Below, one piece after another: positions 33,908-43,853 of a DNA stretch of 64,000 bases. A program made the position numbers and the translations under genes. The stretch comes from Odoribacter sp. GTDB lineage: Bacteria > Bacteroidota > Bacteroidia > Bacteroidales > Muribaculaceae. Location of the stretch: the NCBI GenBank assembly GCA_023663145.1, contig JAMPHZ010000008.1, forward strand, positions 1 through 64,000, read 5' to 3'. Within the stretch, counting starts at the first letter, position 1; each line of letters begins with the position of its first letter. The notes beneath the pieces were generated by a model that worked only from the letters and a program-made list of their open reading frames with translations, did no database searches and was not told the origin of the DNA.

Positions 33908-34393
33908 ATGATATTACAAATAATTCAAGACGCATTATTTTCAGCGATAGCCGCGATAGGATTTGCCGCGATAAGCAAACCTCCACGTCGGGCTTATCTG
34001 TTTTGCGCATCCATCGCCGCCGCCGGACACTCCTTGCGGTTTATACTCATGAGTGAAACTTTCGCCATGCACATCGTACCCGCCACACTTATTGCAGCGT
34101 CTGTAATCGGAGTCCTTGCCGTATTCGCATCACCACTCTCAAATATTCCGGCCGAAACATATCTTTTTCCTGCATTACTCCCTATGATACCGGGAATGTA
34201 CGCTTACAGAGCATTCGGCGCACTCGCCCTTTGCATAATGGGAGGTGAGGAAACCTTAAATCACAACTTCTTCCTGTTGGTCAACAATTCGCTTACATGC
34301 TGTTGCATTCTGCTTTGCATGGTAACCGGGGCTACAACTCCAATATTTCTATTCAGGAAAATATCATTCAGAGCAACACGGAACTCCGATTAA
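33908..34393 (+). CDS. YjjB/ThrE C-terminal-type exporter subunit
   Basis: The 161 residues have about five hydrophobic helices and match the ThrE_2 half (ALFSAIAAIGFAAISKPPRRAY, then FPALLPMIPGMYAYRAF). It would form the pore together with the preceding YjjP-type protein. Substrate cannot be told from the sequence; dicarboxylate export is attractive in a fermentative Bacteroidales. Confidence 0.9.
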   Translation: MILQIIQDALFSAIAAIGFAAISKPPRRAYLFCASIAAAGHSLRFILMSETFAMHIVPATLIAASVIGVLAVFASPLSNIPAETYLFPALLPMIPGMYAYRAFGALALCIMGGEETLNHNFFLLVNNSLTCCCILLCMVTGATTPIFLFRKISFRATRNSD

Positions 34394-34490
34394 CCTATAT
34401 ACTCCCCAAAGTAAGGGAATAAGTTACACTGTGGAATAAAAGTGATTAAGAAACTTTTGACATATTATTTTCATAGTCAGTTTTATTTGT

Positions 34491-34498
34491 TACCTTTG
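34491..34498 (+). promoter_or_regulatory. -7 promoter box (TACCTTTG) for LysR-type gene
   Basis: TACCTTTG fits TAnnTTTG. It is 17 nt before the ATG at 34516. No TTTG at the expected -33 distance. Confidence 0.5.
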
Positions 34499-34515
34499 CC
34501 TATTATAGAAATTTT

Positions 34516-35415
34516 ATGGAACTGCGACAACTGAAATATTTTGCAAAAATAGCCGAGACCCTCAATTTCTCGGAGGCTGCCAAGCAATTATTCATCACCC
34601 AGAGCACACTATCGCAACAGATCAAGCAGCTTGAAGCCGAACTCGACACACCTCTCCTAAGCCGTAGCAGCCACCATGTGGCGCTAACCGAAGCCGGTCG
34701 GCTTATATATGACCACGCCAAGCGCACATTACATGAAGCCGACCTCTGCGTACAGCAGATACATGATCTGAACAACCTCGCCACAGGGACCCTGAACATT
34801 GGCGTGACATACTCGTTCAGCCCCATGCTGACCGAAACATTGATCTCTTTCATGAAATTATATCCACGCATACGCCTAAACATATTTTATAAATCAATGT
34901 CTGAACTGATGCAGATGCTGCGATCAGGTGAAGTCGACTTTGTGCTCGCATTCAAGCCCTCTCAGGCTGTGGATGGCATTGAATCGCACATTTTATTTCA
35001 GAATTTTCTCTCAGTAGTCGTTGGCATGAATCATCCACTCGCTGCCCGCGACCACATCACAGTCCCTGAACTTGAACGTTATGATCTTGCACTTCCATCA
35101 AAAGGATTGCAGGCACGCAACGCCTTCGACGAAATTATATCCCCATATGCAAGTCTTAAAGTACGGATTGAACTCAACGAAGTCAACATCCTGCTTAAAC
35201 TCGTTCGGCAAAGCATGCTCGTGACAGTACTTGCCGAAACATCTACTTTAAATGAACCAATGGTAAAATCAATACCCCTTGACATTCCCGACAATTCAAT
35301 GGCCGGTTGCGTTCATACACTTAAGAATGCCTATCGCAAACGCTCGATGCAGGAATTCATACGGATGCTCGGAGAATCAGTGGCTGTAAAAGAACGACGT
35401 ATCGACTGGTTATGA
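34516..35415 (+). CDS. LysR-type transcriptional regulator
   Basis: The N-terminal winged helix is canonical: MELRQLKYFAKIAETLNFSEAAKQLFITQSTLSQQIKQLEAELDTPLL. It is followed by the linker helix and a substrate-binding domain (about 90-290). The 299 residues are normal. It resembles CynR/OxyR-type regulators in the helix-turn-helix but the ligand is unknown. It sits 122 bp after the exporter genes on the same strand, with its own -7 box. It may regulate that exporter or the M3 peptidase, but no site was identified. Confidence 0.92.
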   Translation: MELRQLKYFAKIAETLNFSEAAKQLFITQSTLSQQIKQLEAELDTPLLSRSSHHVALTEAGRLIYDHAKRTLHEADLCVQQIHDLNNLATGTLNIGVTYSFSPMLTETLISFMKLYPRIRLNIFYKSMSELMQMLRSGEVDFVLAFKPSQAVDGIESHILFQNFLSVVVGMNHPLAARDHITVPELERYDLALPSKGLQARNAFDEIISPYASLKVRIELNEVNILLKLVRQSMLVTVLAETSTLNEPMVKSIPLDIPDNSMAGCVHTLKNAYRKRSMQEFIRMLGESVAVKERRIDWL

Positions 35416-35561
35416 CGCATACCATATACCGGCGCGTCAACCAATACTGTTCACAGTCTATCCCACAGCACACATCACAGACCCTATGCACGCCTATACA
35501 CGCATGTGGCACTGATAAGTTTTTTCGTAACTTCACAATGCCGTTCGGATTTTTTGTTGTA

Positions 35562-35569
35562 TCTTTGCT
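35562..35569 (+). promoter_or_regulatory. -7 promoter box (TATCTTTG) for M3 peptidase gene
   Basis: TATCTTTG fits TAnnTTTG and ends 17 nt before the ATG at 35587. A T-rich stretch (ggattttttgttg) lies upstream but no exact spacing to TTTG. Confidence 0.5.
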
Positions 35570-35586
35570 AAAAATTTTGTTTATTA

Positions 35587-37707
35587 ATGTATAAGAAACT
35601 GTTATCATTAGCGGTGGCCGGGCTATTGGCCGGGTCGTCGCCCTGCATTGCTCAAGAAACCATGCGTGTGAACCCATTCTTGCAAGATTACACAACCGTG
35701 TATGAAATCCCGCCGTTCGCCGACATCACCTACGATGATTACATGCCGGCTCTGCGCGCTGCCATTGATCAGCATAATGCCGAGATTGATTACATATGCT
35801 TCCTCTCGGAAACCCCTACTTTCGAAAATACGATTCTCGCGCTTGAAAAAGCCGGGCGCACCCTTGACAAGGTTGTTTACGTATTCTCTGCTCTTGAGGA
35901 ATCCAATTCCTCACCTGAAATGGTTGCGATAGCCGAAGAATTCTACCCTCTATATTCTCAGCATTCCGATGCCATTGCAATGAACAAAGCATTGTTCAAA
36001 CGCATCAAATATCTATATAACCAGCGTGAGAATCTCGGTCTGCAACCTGACCAGATTCGACTTATCGAGCAATACTACAAAAACTTTGTGCGCAGTGGTG
36101 CGCTCCTTAACTCAGCCCAGAAGAAGGAACTCACTGAACTTAATACCCAACTCACGTCACTTTATCTCACATTCAACAAAAACCTGCTCAACGCAACAAA
36201 TGCATTCAGCATCGTAATTGATGACGAAGCTCGCCTCGCAGGCCTTCCGGCGAATCTCATTGCTACAGCGGCAGAGGAAGCTGCAGCCCGCGGACTCGGA
36301 ACCGGCAAGTGGGTATTTACACTCCACGCACCGAGCCGCCTCCCTGTGCTACAATATGCATCCGACCGCGATTTACGCCGACAAATGTACCAAGGATACA
36401 CATCTCTCGCCCAAAGCGGTGAATATAACAACCTGCCTGTCATCAGCGACATACTTCAGATCCGGGCTAAAAAAGCACACCTGCTTGGCTATAAGGATTT
36501 CGGATCATACATGACAGAAAATGTAATGGCCAAGACCGTCGACAACGCCCGTAACCTGCTTATGCAGATATGGAAACCCGCCGTTGATCGAGTTAACCAA
36601 GAAGTATTGGAAATGCAAGCACTTGCTGATGCAGCCGGCGACAACATAACCATTGAACCCTGGGACTACTATTACTATGCCGAGAAAGTACGCGCACATA
36701 AATACAACCTTGATGAAAATGAGGTTCGCGCATATTTCCCGGTTGACTCGGTACGGAAAGGCATTTTTACATTGGCCGAAAAACTTTACGGTGTTAAATT
36801 CACCGAAATGCCTGACGCGCCTAAATACTTCGATGAAGTTACTGTATACGACGTTACCGATACAGCTACAGGTGAGCACATCGCTACCTTCATGACCGAT
36901 TACTTCACCCGCCCAAGCAAGCGTCAGGGAGCATGGATGAGCGAATTCAAAGGATCATGGACCGAAGATGACGGCACCTCTTCACGCCCCGTTATTTTCA
37001 ACGTCGGAAACTTCACCCGCCCGGCAGGCGATACCCCGTCATTGCTTACACTTGACGAAGTTGAGACAATGTTCCACGAATTCGGGCACGGCCTTCACGG
37101 CATGCTAACACGCGCCCGTTACAAAAGCCAGGCCGGCACAAATGTCGACCGTGATTTCGTAGAACTCCCCTCACAGATCACAGAACATTGGGCCATGGAA
37201 CCGGAATTGCTACGCGTTTACGCTCACCATTACATCACTGGCGAAACCATACCCGACGACCTTATCGCTCGCCTTGAAGCTGCATCAACACACAATCAAG
37301 GATTCACAACAGCCGAATTGTGCGGTGCCGCACTCCTTGACCTTGAGTTTGGAGAACTCAATCCCGACGGGCCTGTAGACGTCACCGCATTCGAGCAACA
37401 GGTCACCGAGAAACTCGGAATGCCGGCTCAGCTAACATACCGCTATCGCCCGACATACTTCAAACACGTATTTGGTAGCGACGGCTATGCATCAGGATAT
37501 TACACTTACCTTTGGGCCGAGGTACTTGACACTGACGGATTCGAACTCTTCAAGGAGAAAGGTGTGTTCGATCAAGCCACTGCCGCTTCATTCAAGCACA
37601 ATGTACTTGAGATGGGAGGTTCGGAAGATCCTATGACTCTCTACATCCGATTCCGTGGACACGAGCCTTCAGTCGATGCCCTCCTTCGCAATCGAGGACT
37701 CAAATAA
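35587..37707 (+). CDS. M3 family metallopeptidase, peptidyl-dipeptidase Dcp-like, exported
   Basis: Dcp-type enzymes remove C-terminal dipeptides from oligopeptides. The 706 residues begin with a signal peptide (MYKKLLSLAVAGLLAGSSPCIA), so the enzyme works in the periplasm. The zinc site HEFGHGLHG lies around residue 498, with the third Glu ligand in the following VELPSQITEHWA segment. The N-terminal NPFLQDYTTVYEIPPFADI and the C-terminal YRPTYFKHVFGSDGYASGYYTYLWAEVLD are typical of M3. It is single-gene, with its own promoter and terminator. Confidence 0.95.
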   Translation: MYKKLLSLAVAGLLAGSSPCIAQETMRVNPFLQDYTTVYEIPPFADITYDDYMPALRAAIDQHNAEIDYICFLSETPTFENTILALEKAGRTLDKVVYVFSALEESNSSPEMVAIAEEFYPLYSQHSDAIAMNKALFKRIKYLYNQRENLGLQPDQIRLIEQYYKNFVRSGALLNSAQKKELTELNTQLTSLYLTFNKNLLNATNAFSIVIDDEARLAGLPANLIATAAEEAAARGLGTGKWVFTLHAPSRLPVLQYASDRDLRRQMYQGYTSLAQSGEYNNLPVISDILQIRAKKAHLLGYKDFGSYMTENVMAKTVDNARNLLMQIWKPAVDRVNQEVLEMQALADAAGDNITIEPWDYYYYAEKVRAHKYNLDENEVRAYFPVDSVRKGIFTLAEKLYGVKFTEMPDAPKYFDEVTVYDVTDTATGEHIATFMTDYFTRPSKRQGAWMSEFKGSWTEDDGTSSRPVIFNVGNFTRPAGDTPSLLTLDEVETMFHEFGHGLHGMLTRARYKSQAGTNVDRDFVELPSQITEHWAMEPELLRVYAHHYITGETIPDDLIARLEAASTHNQGFTTAELCGAALLDLEFGELNPDGPVDVTAFEQQVTEKLGMPAQLTYRYRPTYFKHVFGSDGYASGYYTYLWAEVLDTDGFELFKEKGVFDQATAASFKHNVLEMGGSEDPMTLYIRFRGHEPSVDALLRNRGLK

Positions 37708-37740
37708 CTCCAGGCCCTAAGCAAAAATACATTTAGCTGC

Positions 37741-37778
37741 TCCCTCGCCCGCTCAAATAAGCAGGCGAGGGATTTTAT
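37741..37778 (+). terminator. Terminator of the M3 peptidase gene
   Basis: TCCCTCGCC pairs with GGCGAGGGA, extended by a GC/GC pair, and is followed by TTTTATATTT. Confidence 0.85.
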
Positions 37779-37964
37779 ATTTAGGCATGGGGAATATATC
37801 CAATCTTATATTATACGGCAAATCTGCCAAAACACAATTTAAGCCGAACATAAATATACCTTTTAACTAATCTTGAACATTACCGCTATAGGTATTGTTA
37901 CAAAATAAAATCTAATAAGTAGAATTTCAACATCAGCTACTTTATCAAATCCTAACTATTCATA

Positions 37965-38903
37965 ATGATTAAACACACACTACTTCTTACGCTTGCACTC
38001 TTAAGTTGCTGTAACATTGTAAATGCTCAGACTACAGTATCCGAAATGTATATAATCCCGGTAGATGCTTATGGCAACCCCTCTTTCGATGGTGAAGACT
38101 TCACTGACAAGATAACCATGACCGCGGCACCCGACGGTACATTTTCTGTGACAGGGTGCGACATCGAATACGGCTTCTATTTCTTAGGACAATCCGACAA
38201 AACCGGCTCGTTATATTCCCTCAACTCATGGGCGGTGAATCCGCCGGTTCAGATCGGGCCTAATCCTGCAATAATAACCACTTCCTCATCAAAAAACTAT
38301 ATCCGGGTATCATCCGGCAGTTATGACATAAAATTTATACAGAGAAGCATCTCTGGCGAGGGGTTTCACACATTTACCATATCAGCCACAGATGAGGAAA
38401 CAGAATACCCATCCGAAATTTACCTCATAACTGACACATCTCCATCGCAATGCATTGCAGTTAGTGGTAAGAATGGCATATATAATTATGATTATTCCCA
38501 AGGTTTGTCCGCATTCAAAATTTCATATGAACCAAGCGGCGATTACACATCATTCATCTACGGCCCGATAAACGCGACAGATGCGTCGTTGACATTAGAT
38601 AGGGAAACATGGGTTGCCTTAGGGAAAAACACCGACACAAGTTTTGAGTACACAGTAATTGCAAGAGAAGATCCTTTCAGTGCTCCGCCGTTGATACTAA
38701 CCATATCAGTCGTACCCGACAATCAGTACGTTCTCCTTCACGAAGATGACATATCAGGCATAACCGGCATAGATAAAGATGAAGCCTGCACCCATGCGGA
38801 GTTCTACACCATAAGCGGCACCCAGATCAATGAAAAAGACCTGACACCGGGAATATACATAAAGAAACAAGGTAACCACACCTCCAAACATATTATCAGA
38901 TAA
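37965..38903 (+). CDS. Secreted protein with T9SS-like C-terminal tail
   Basis: A signal peptide (MIKHTLLLTLALLSCCNIVNA) is followed by about 290 residues rich in beta strands, Ser, Thr and Asp. The last 35 residues (AEFYTISGTQINEKDLTPGIYIKK, closing SKHIIR) have the G-x-Y/L...L.PGIYI...K.I.K layout of type IX sorting domains. No catalytic domain is visible. The upstream region 37779-37964 holds no promoter I can call. The nearest functional link is the GldB-like lipoprotein, but a T9SS is not shown by this window. Confidence 0.7.
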   Translation: MIKHTLLLTLALLSCCNIVNAQTTVSEMYIIPVDAYGNPSFDGEDFTDKITMTAAPDGTFSVTGCDIEYGFYFLGQSDKTGSLYSLNSWAVNPPVQIGPNPAIITTSSSKNYIRVSSGSYDIKFIQRSISGEGFHTFTISATDEETEYPSEIYLITDTSPSQCIAVSGKNGIYNYDYSQGLSAFKISYEPSGDYTSFIYGPINATDASLTLDRETWVALGKNTDTSFEYTVIAREDPFSAPPLILTISVVPDNQYVLLHEDDISGITGIDKDEACTHAEFYTISGTQINEKDLTPGIYIKKQGNHTSKHIIR

Positions 38904-38954
38904 CTTCAGTAATTTGCTGATTTGGCGGTCTGATATTAAACTGCTGATTAATTT

Positions 38955-39000
38955 GACAATGGCGGATCCATTCTCATAATGGCAAGTCCGTCATTGTCAG
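38955..39000 (+). terminator. Imperfect hairpin after the secreted-protein gene
   Basis: GACAATGGCGGA and TCCGTCATTGTC pair with one G-T/mismatch position, plus an inner CCATT/AATGG stem. It ends with TTTACAC, so it is a weak terminator. Confidence 0.6.
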
Positions 39001-39083
39001 TTTACACAACATAAGTGAGTTAATATTCCGTAAAATATTACAGCATCTGACTTTGGATTATCACACATATCATATATTTTTTG

Positions 39084-39091
39084 TAACTTTG
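39084..39091 (+). promoter_or_regulatory. -7 promoter box (TAACTTTG) for clpC
   Basis: TAACTTTG lies 93 nt before the preferred clpC start at 39185. A T-run but no TTTG at 20 bp. Confidence 0.5.
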
Positions 39092-39184
39092 AACAAAGAT
39101 TACATTGTCGCGTTGTATTTTTATTGACATTATGCGACAATTTGGCATAGATTTTGCTTTATGCCATTTACTTATTTATTCAGC

Positions 39185-41740
39185 ATGGATAACAAATTCT
39201 CAGATAACTTCAAAGACATGATGCTAAAGGCCCGCCAGCAAGCCGAGCGTCACAACAACTCGCTTATCGAACCTGAACACCTATTGCTGGCCATTCTCTC
39301 CGACCCGGATAGTGAGGCGTTTGTTACCGCTAACTCTCTCATCGACGATAACCGTCTGGCCCAGATGCTCGGGACCCTCGACGATGGTCTTTTCGAGCTT
39401 ACAGCTCCTCGGGCGCGCGAAGTGAACGTAAGCGACCTAAGTGCACGCATTACAAAACTGTCTGTTCTCGAAGCCCGTATGCTTAAAGACGATATTATTG
39501 ATCCGATACACGTGATGCTGGCTATCTTCCATAATTACGAAATTCAATCAAAAGATTCGTTCAAGCCATTTTTCAATGCAGGCCTTTCATATTCCCGACT
39601 GTTCAAAACATTAAACGGTCGTCGTGGAACTGCCGTGGCAGGTCTGGCTGCTGACGACGATCTGCAAGCCGAAGATGAACCGACACAACCTCGCCGCGAG
39701 CAATCGGTCGGCAACAATGATGCACCAAAATCATCCACATCCCGGGGCCGTAAATCCACATCCGGGGCAGATACCCCAATGCTTGATAAATTCGGTCACG
39801 ACATGACACGCGCTGCGGCTGCCGGTGACCTTGACCCCGTAGTCGGTCGCGAGACAGAGATCGAACGCCTTGCGCAGATCCTCAGCCGCCGGAAAAAGAA
39901 CAACCCTGTATTAATCGGAGAGCCGGGTGTCGGTAAATCAGCTATAGTGGAAGGCCTTGCACTGCGCATTGTGCAGCGAAAAGTTCCACGCGTACTCTTC
40001 AACAAAAGGGTCGTTGCCCTTGATATGGCTTCACTTGTCGCCGGCACAAAATACCGCGGCGAATTTGAGGAACGCGTAAAAGCTATTCTTACCGAGCTCT
40101 CAAAGAACCGCGACGTAATACTCTTCATTGACGAGATACACACAATCGTAGGCGCAGGCAATGCCCAAGGGCAAATGGACGCCGCTAACATGCTCAAACC
40201 TGCGCTCGCACGCGGAGAACTGCAATGCATCGGCGCTACAACCCTTGACGAATACCGGGTGAACATCGAAAAAGACGGCGCTCTTGAACGTCGTTTCCAG
40301 AAAGTAATGGTTGAACCAACCACCGCCGAGGAAACGGTGACAATTCTCAATAACATAAAGTCCAAATACGAAGACCACCACAACGTCACATATACACCCG
40401 AAGCAATTCAGGCTTGCGTCAAGCTCACTGACCGCTATGTGAGCGACCGCAACTTCCCTGACAAAGCAATAGACGCCCTTGACGAAGCAGGAGCCCGCGC
40501 TCATATAATTAACGTAACCGTTCCTGCCGAGATTGAGACTCTCGAAGCCCGGATAGAGGAAGCCTCAAAGAAAAAACTTGAGGCTGCACACGCCCAGAAC
40601 TTCGAGCTTGCTGCAGTATGGCGCGACAAGGCACAGAAACTCACCGCCGAACTCGAAAATGCGAAAGCCGCCTGGGAACAGACCCTTGAAAATAACCGTG
40701 TGACAGTAGACGAGGACAAAGTTGCTGAAGTCGTGGCTATGATGACCGGCGTACCTGTACAACGGGTGGCACAGGCTGAGGGAAAACGCCTGATGGAAAT
40801 GGGACCGGCACTCCATAAAGAAATTATCGGCCAGGATGAAGCTATTGACAAAATATGTAAAGCTATACGCCGCAACAGACTCGGACTTAAAGATCCCGGT
40901 AAACCTATCGGAGCTTTCATGTTCCTCGGTCCGACTGGCGTCGGAAAGACGCACCTTGCCAAGAAACTCGCCGAATTCCTTTTCGATTCAGCAGATACAC
41001 TTATCCGTATCGACATGAGCGAATACATGGAAAAATTCACAGTCTCACGCCTTGTGGGTGCTCCTCCGGGATACGTCGGGTATGACGAAGGCGGACAGTT
41101 GACCGAAGCCGTGCGCCGGCATCCTTACTCAGTGGTGCTGCTCGACGAAATTGAAAAAGCCCATCCCGATGTCTTCAACCTCCTTCTGCAAGTTCTTGAC
41201 GAAGGTCGCCTGACCGATTCCATGGGACGACGGGTCGATTTCAAAAACACAATCATAATAATGACTTCCAATATCGGCACACGTCAGCTCAAAGACTTCG
41301 GCACTGGTGTCGGATTCGCGACATCCTCAAATGACACACAGGCACAGCACGCCGTGATCCGGAAGGCACTTAACAAAGCCTTTTCACCCGAATTCCTCAA
41401 CCGCGTTGACGACATCGTCATGTTTGACCAGCTCAGCCGGCAGGCTATCTTCAGCATCATAGATATTGAACTTGAAGGATTCCGGCACAGGCTTGCCGAT
41501 ATGGGATACTCGCTAAAACTTTCTGACAGGGCACGTAATTTCATCGCTGACAGCGGGTATGACCCGCAATTCGGCGCCCGACCGCTCAAGAGAGCGATAC
41601 AGAAGTACCTCGAAGACGAACTCGCCGAACTGATTCTCGCCGCCGAACTACTGCCCGGCAATGAAGTCGAAGTCGACTACGACCCCGAGGAAAAGAAAAT
41701 AAAGACATCCATCGTGTCACACGAGACATCCCCGCAGTGA
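39185..41740 (+). CDS. clpC: ATP-dependent protease unfoldase ClpC
   Basis: ClpC unfolds proteins for ClpP. The start at ATG 39185 ([13 protein letters not shown]) gives the N-terminus of Bacteroidota ClpC; an ATG 24 nt earlier (39161) adds non-family residues. The N-domain repeats are at about 1-140, then a low-complexity linker. The first AAA+ module has GEPGVGKS and the Walker [14 protein letters not shown]-like middle region ([18 protein letters not shown]) identifies ClpC rather than ClpB. The second AAA+ module has GPTGVGKT and [16 protein letters not shown]. An 851-residue full-length protein. A terminator follows directly. Confidence 0.96.
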   Translation: MDNKFSDNFKDMMLKARQQAERHNNSLIEPEHLLLAILSDPDSEAFVTANSLIDDNRLAQMLGTLDDGLFELTAPRAREVNVSDLSARITKLSVLEARMLKDDIIDPIHVMLAIFHNYEIQSKDSFKPFFNAGLSYSRLFKTLNGRRGTAVAGLAADDDLQAEDEPTQPRREQSVGNNDAPKSSTSRGRKSTSGADTPMLDKFGHDMTRAAAAGDLDPVVGRETEIERLAQILSRRKKNNPVLIGEPGVGKSAIVEGLALRIVQRKVPRVLFNKRVVALDMASLVAGTKYRGEFEERVKAILTELSKNRDVILFIDEIHTIVGAGNAQGQMDAANMLKPALARGELQCIGATTLDEYRVNIEKDGALERRFQKVMVEPTTAEETVTILNNIKSKYEDHHNVTYTPEAIQACVKLTDRYVSDRNFPDKAIDALDEAGARAHIINVTVPAEIETLEARIEEASKKKLEAAHAQNFELAAVWRDKAQKLTAELENAKAAWEQTLENNRVTVDEDKVAEVVAMMTGVPVQRVAQAEGKRLMEMGPALHKEIIGQDEAIDKICKAIRRNRLGLKDPGKPIGAFMFLGPTGVGKTHLAKKLAEFLFDSADTLIRIDMSEYMEKFTVSRLVGAPPGYVGYDEGGQLTEAVRRHPYSVVLLDEIEKAHPDVFNLLLQVLDEGRLTDSMGRRVDFKNTIIIMTSNIGTRQLKDFGTGVGFATSSNDTQAQHAVIRKALNKAFSPEFLNRVDDIVMFDQLSRQAIFSIIDIELEGFRHRLADMGYSLKLSDRARNFIADSGYDPQFGARPLKRAIQKYLEDELAELILAAELLPGNEVEVDYDPEEKKIKTSIVSHETSPQ

Positions 41741-41750
41741 CATCAACTAT

Positions 41751-41778
41751 AAAAAGCGCCCTTACGGGTGCTTTTTTG
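41751..41778 (+). terminator. Terminator of clpC, overlapping the pyrB promoter
   Basis: AAAAAGCGCCC and GGGTGCTTTTT form an 11-bp stem around TTAC and are followed by more T. The T-run joins the -33 element TTTG at 41779-41782. Confidence 0.85.
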
Positions 41779-41810
41779 TTTGCACATATTTTGAAAATTC
41801 TGTAATTTTG
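41779..41810 (+). promoter_or_regulatory. Promoter (TTTG - 20 bp - TAATTTTG) for pyrBI
   Basis: TTTG at 41779-41782 and TAATTTTG at 41803-41810 with exactly 20 bp between them. The leader to ATG 41868 is about 55 nt. Confidence 0.8.
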
Positions 41811-41867
41811 TACCGCCAACCAAGGCCTGCAAAGTGAAGCTTGCATAAATTTAAACAATATATACCG

Positions 41868-42791
41868 ATGAACAGCAACAGCTTCGTGTCAATAGCCGAC
41901 ATAGGCAAGGAAGAGATTCTCGACCTCCTGCGACGCGCCGAGTATTTTGAAGCCAATACCAACAGCAAAATCCTTGACGGGCGCGTGGTGGCGACACTTT
42001 TCTTTGAACCATCCACACGCACCCGTCTCAGTTTTGAAACCGCTGTAAACCGCCTTGGCGGTCGCATCATCGGCTTCTCAGATCCCGGAACATCATCATC
42101 ATCAAAAGGCGAATCCCTTAAAGACACCATAAAAATGGTAGCCAATTACGCCGATCTGATAGTGATGAGACATCATCTCGAAGGGGCAGCAAGATACGCC
42201 ACTGAAGTCACAGAAGTCCCTGTCGTAAACGCAGGTGACGGTGCAAACCAGCACCCATCGCAGACCATGCTTGACCTATATTCGATCTACAAAACCCAGG
42301 GAAGACTCGAAAACCTTACAATCACACTCGTGGGAGACCTTAAATATGGCCGCACAGTACACTCGCTACTGCAAGCCATGAAATATTTCTCGCCACGATT
42401 TATATTTGTCTCATCCCCCGAGTTGGCCATGCCTGCCGAATACAAGGATTTCTGTCGTGCTGAAGGAATTGAGTTCACCGAGACATGCGACTTCTCGCCG
42501 GAGGTCATCAATAACTCCGACATTATATATATGACACGTGTGCAACGCGAACGCTTTACCGACATGATGGAATATGAACGCGTGAAAGACCTGTACACCC
42601 TGCACAACGACATGCTCGCCAACTCACGCCCCAACCTCAGAGTACTGCATCCGCTCCCAAGGGTAGGGGAAATTGATATTGACGTCGACGACAATCCAAA
42701 GGCATATTACTTTGAGCAAGCTCACAACGGACTTTTCGCCCGCCAAGCCATAATCACCCGGGCATTAGGTATAAACCCACTTGAAAAATGA
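41868..42791 (+). CDS. pyrB: Aspartate carbamoyltransferase catalytic subunit
   Basis: PyrB makes N-carbamoyl-aspartate from carbamoyl phosphate and aspartate in pyrimidine synthesis. The ATG at 41868 ([13 protein letters not shown]) is preferred; the TTG at 41841 extends the frame into the leader. Signature motifs are present: [13 protein letters not shown] (carbamoyl-phosphate site), [11 protein letters not shown], and the [14 protein letters not shown] segment. Length is 307 residues. It overlaps pyrI by 4 bp (ATGA). Confidence 0.97.
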   Translation: MNSNSFVSIADIGKEEILDLLRRAEYFEANTNSKILDGRVVATLFFEPSTRTRLSFETAVNRLGGRIIGFSDPGTSSSSKGESLKDTIKMVANYADLIVMRHHLEGAARYATEVTEVPVVNAGDGANQHPSQTMLDLYSIYKTQGRLENLTITLVGDLKYGRTVHSLLQAMKYFSPRFIFVSSPELAMPAEYKDFCRAEGIEFTETCDFSPEVINNSDIIYMTRVQRERFTDMMEYERVKDLYTLHNDMLANSRPNLRVLHPLPRVGEIDIDVDDNPKAYYFEQAHNGLFARQAIITRALGINPLEK

Positions 42792-43258
42792 AACAGCATA
42801 ACAAAGAACTGGCTGTCGCAGCCCTTGAAGCCGGCACTGTGATTGACCATATCCCCTCGGCCTCAGTATTCAAGGCGGTAAAGATACTCGGTATTGACCA
42901 TTCAGAAAATGCAGTGACAATCGGGTGCAATCTTGAATCAAAACGCCTCGGCTCAAAAGGAATAATAAAAGTAGCCAACACATTCTTTGACGACACCACA
43001 CTCAACCGTATCGCACTCATAGCCCCGGATGCAGTCGTAAACATCATACGCGATTTTCAAGTAGTGGAAAAACGCCCGGTAAAGCTGCCCGACAACATCG
43101 TGGGTATCGTCAGATGCGCCAACCATAAATGCATCACGAACAACGAGCCCATGGATACCCGCTTCGAAGTGATTTCACGCCAACCGGTGATCATACGCTG
43201 CCATTATTGCAATCACGCCGTACACGGTGCCGATGCCAAAATAATTTACAGCGATTAA
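42788..43258 (+). CDS. pyrI: Aspartate carbamoyltransferase regulatory subunit
   Basis: PyrI binds CTP/ATP and gives the enzyme its allosteric control. The 156 residues have the nucleotide domain ([19 protein letters not shown]) and the zinc domain with CANHKC and CHYC motifs (four Cys). The catalytic and regulatory genes are translationally coupled, as expected for an assembled holoenzyme. Confidence 0.97.
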   Translation: MKQHNKELAVAALEAGTVIDHIPSASVFKAVKILGIDHSENAVTIGCNLESKRLGSKGIIKVANTFFDDTTLNRIALIAPDAVVNIIRDFQVVEKRPVKLPDNIVGIVRCANHKCITNNEPMDTRFEVISRQPVIIRCHYCNHAVHGADAKIIYSD

Positions 43259-43269
43259 CTCCCACACTC

Positions 43270-43836
43270 ATGAAAGAGAATTGGAAGCCCGGAACCATGC
43301 TCAACCCCCTGCCTGCGGTTATTGTGAGCTGTGGCGACGAATCACGCTCCAATCTCATCACAATAGCATGGACCGGTACAATCTGCACAAATCCACCTAT
43401 GTTGTACATTTCAGTGCGCCCCGGGCGGTTCTCGTATGACATTATTAAAGAATCAGGCGAGTTTTGTGTGAATATAACCACAGCATCAATGGCACATGCC
43501 ACAGATCTCTGCGGTGTCCGTTCAGGGAAAGACTTCGACAAATGGAAACTCACAGGTCTGACACCTGAGCCCGGAGTCATGATCGCCTGCCCGTCTATAA
43601 AAGAATCTCCACTCTCAATTGAATGCAAAGTAAAGGAAATTCTTCATCTCGGCAGCCACGACATGTTCATCGCCGACGTTGTGAATGTGCGTGCCGATAA
43701 CACCCTTATCGACCCCGCAACCGGAAAATTCAATCTCGCAGAATCCCGCCTGCTGTCCTACGCCCATGGTGCATACTACGGCCTTGGAGAATACATCGGC
43801 CACTTCGGATTCAGTGTAAAAAAGAAAAAATCATAA
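43270..43836 (+). CDS. Flavin reductase family (FMN-binding) protein
   Basis: The 188 residues start at ATG 43270 ([23 protein letters not shown]) and have the flavin reductase-like beta-barrel pattern, with the FMN-loop segment [23 protein letters not shown] and the ESGEFCVNI motif. A longer open reading would run back into pyrI in another frame and is rejected. It follows pyrI by 11 bp and may be co-transcribed. The natural substrate is unknown. Confidence 0.9.
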   Translation: MKENWKPGTMLNPLPAVIVSCGDESRSNLITIAWTGTICTNPPMLYISVRPGRFSYDIIKESGEFCVNITTASMAHATDLCGVRSGKDFDKWKLTGLTPEPGVMIACPSIKESPLSIECKVKEILHLGSHDMFIADVVNVRADNTLIDPATGKFNLAESRLLSYAHGAYYGLGEYIGHFGFSVKKKKS

Positions 43837-43853
43837 TCCACCTCATACATAAC

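Noticed and set aside
40501..41040. 179-residue minus-strand frame opposite clpC
   Set aside because: Same reason: composition mirrors the clpC codons and it has no promoter.
41841..41867. Extended pyrB start (TTG 41841)
   Set aside because: It lies in the mRNA leader between promoter and ATG 41868, and the extra nine residues are not part of the family.
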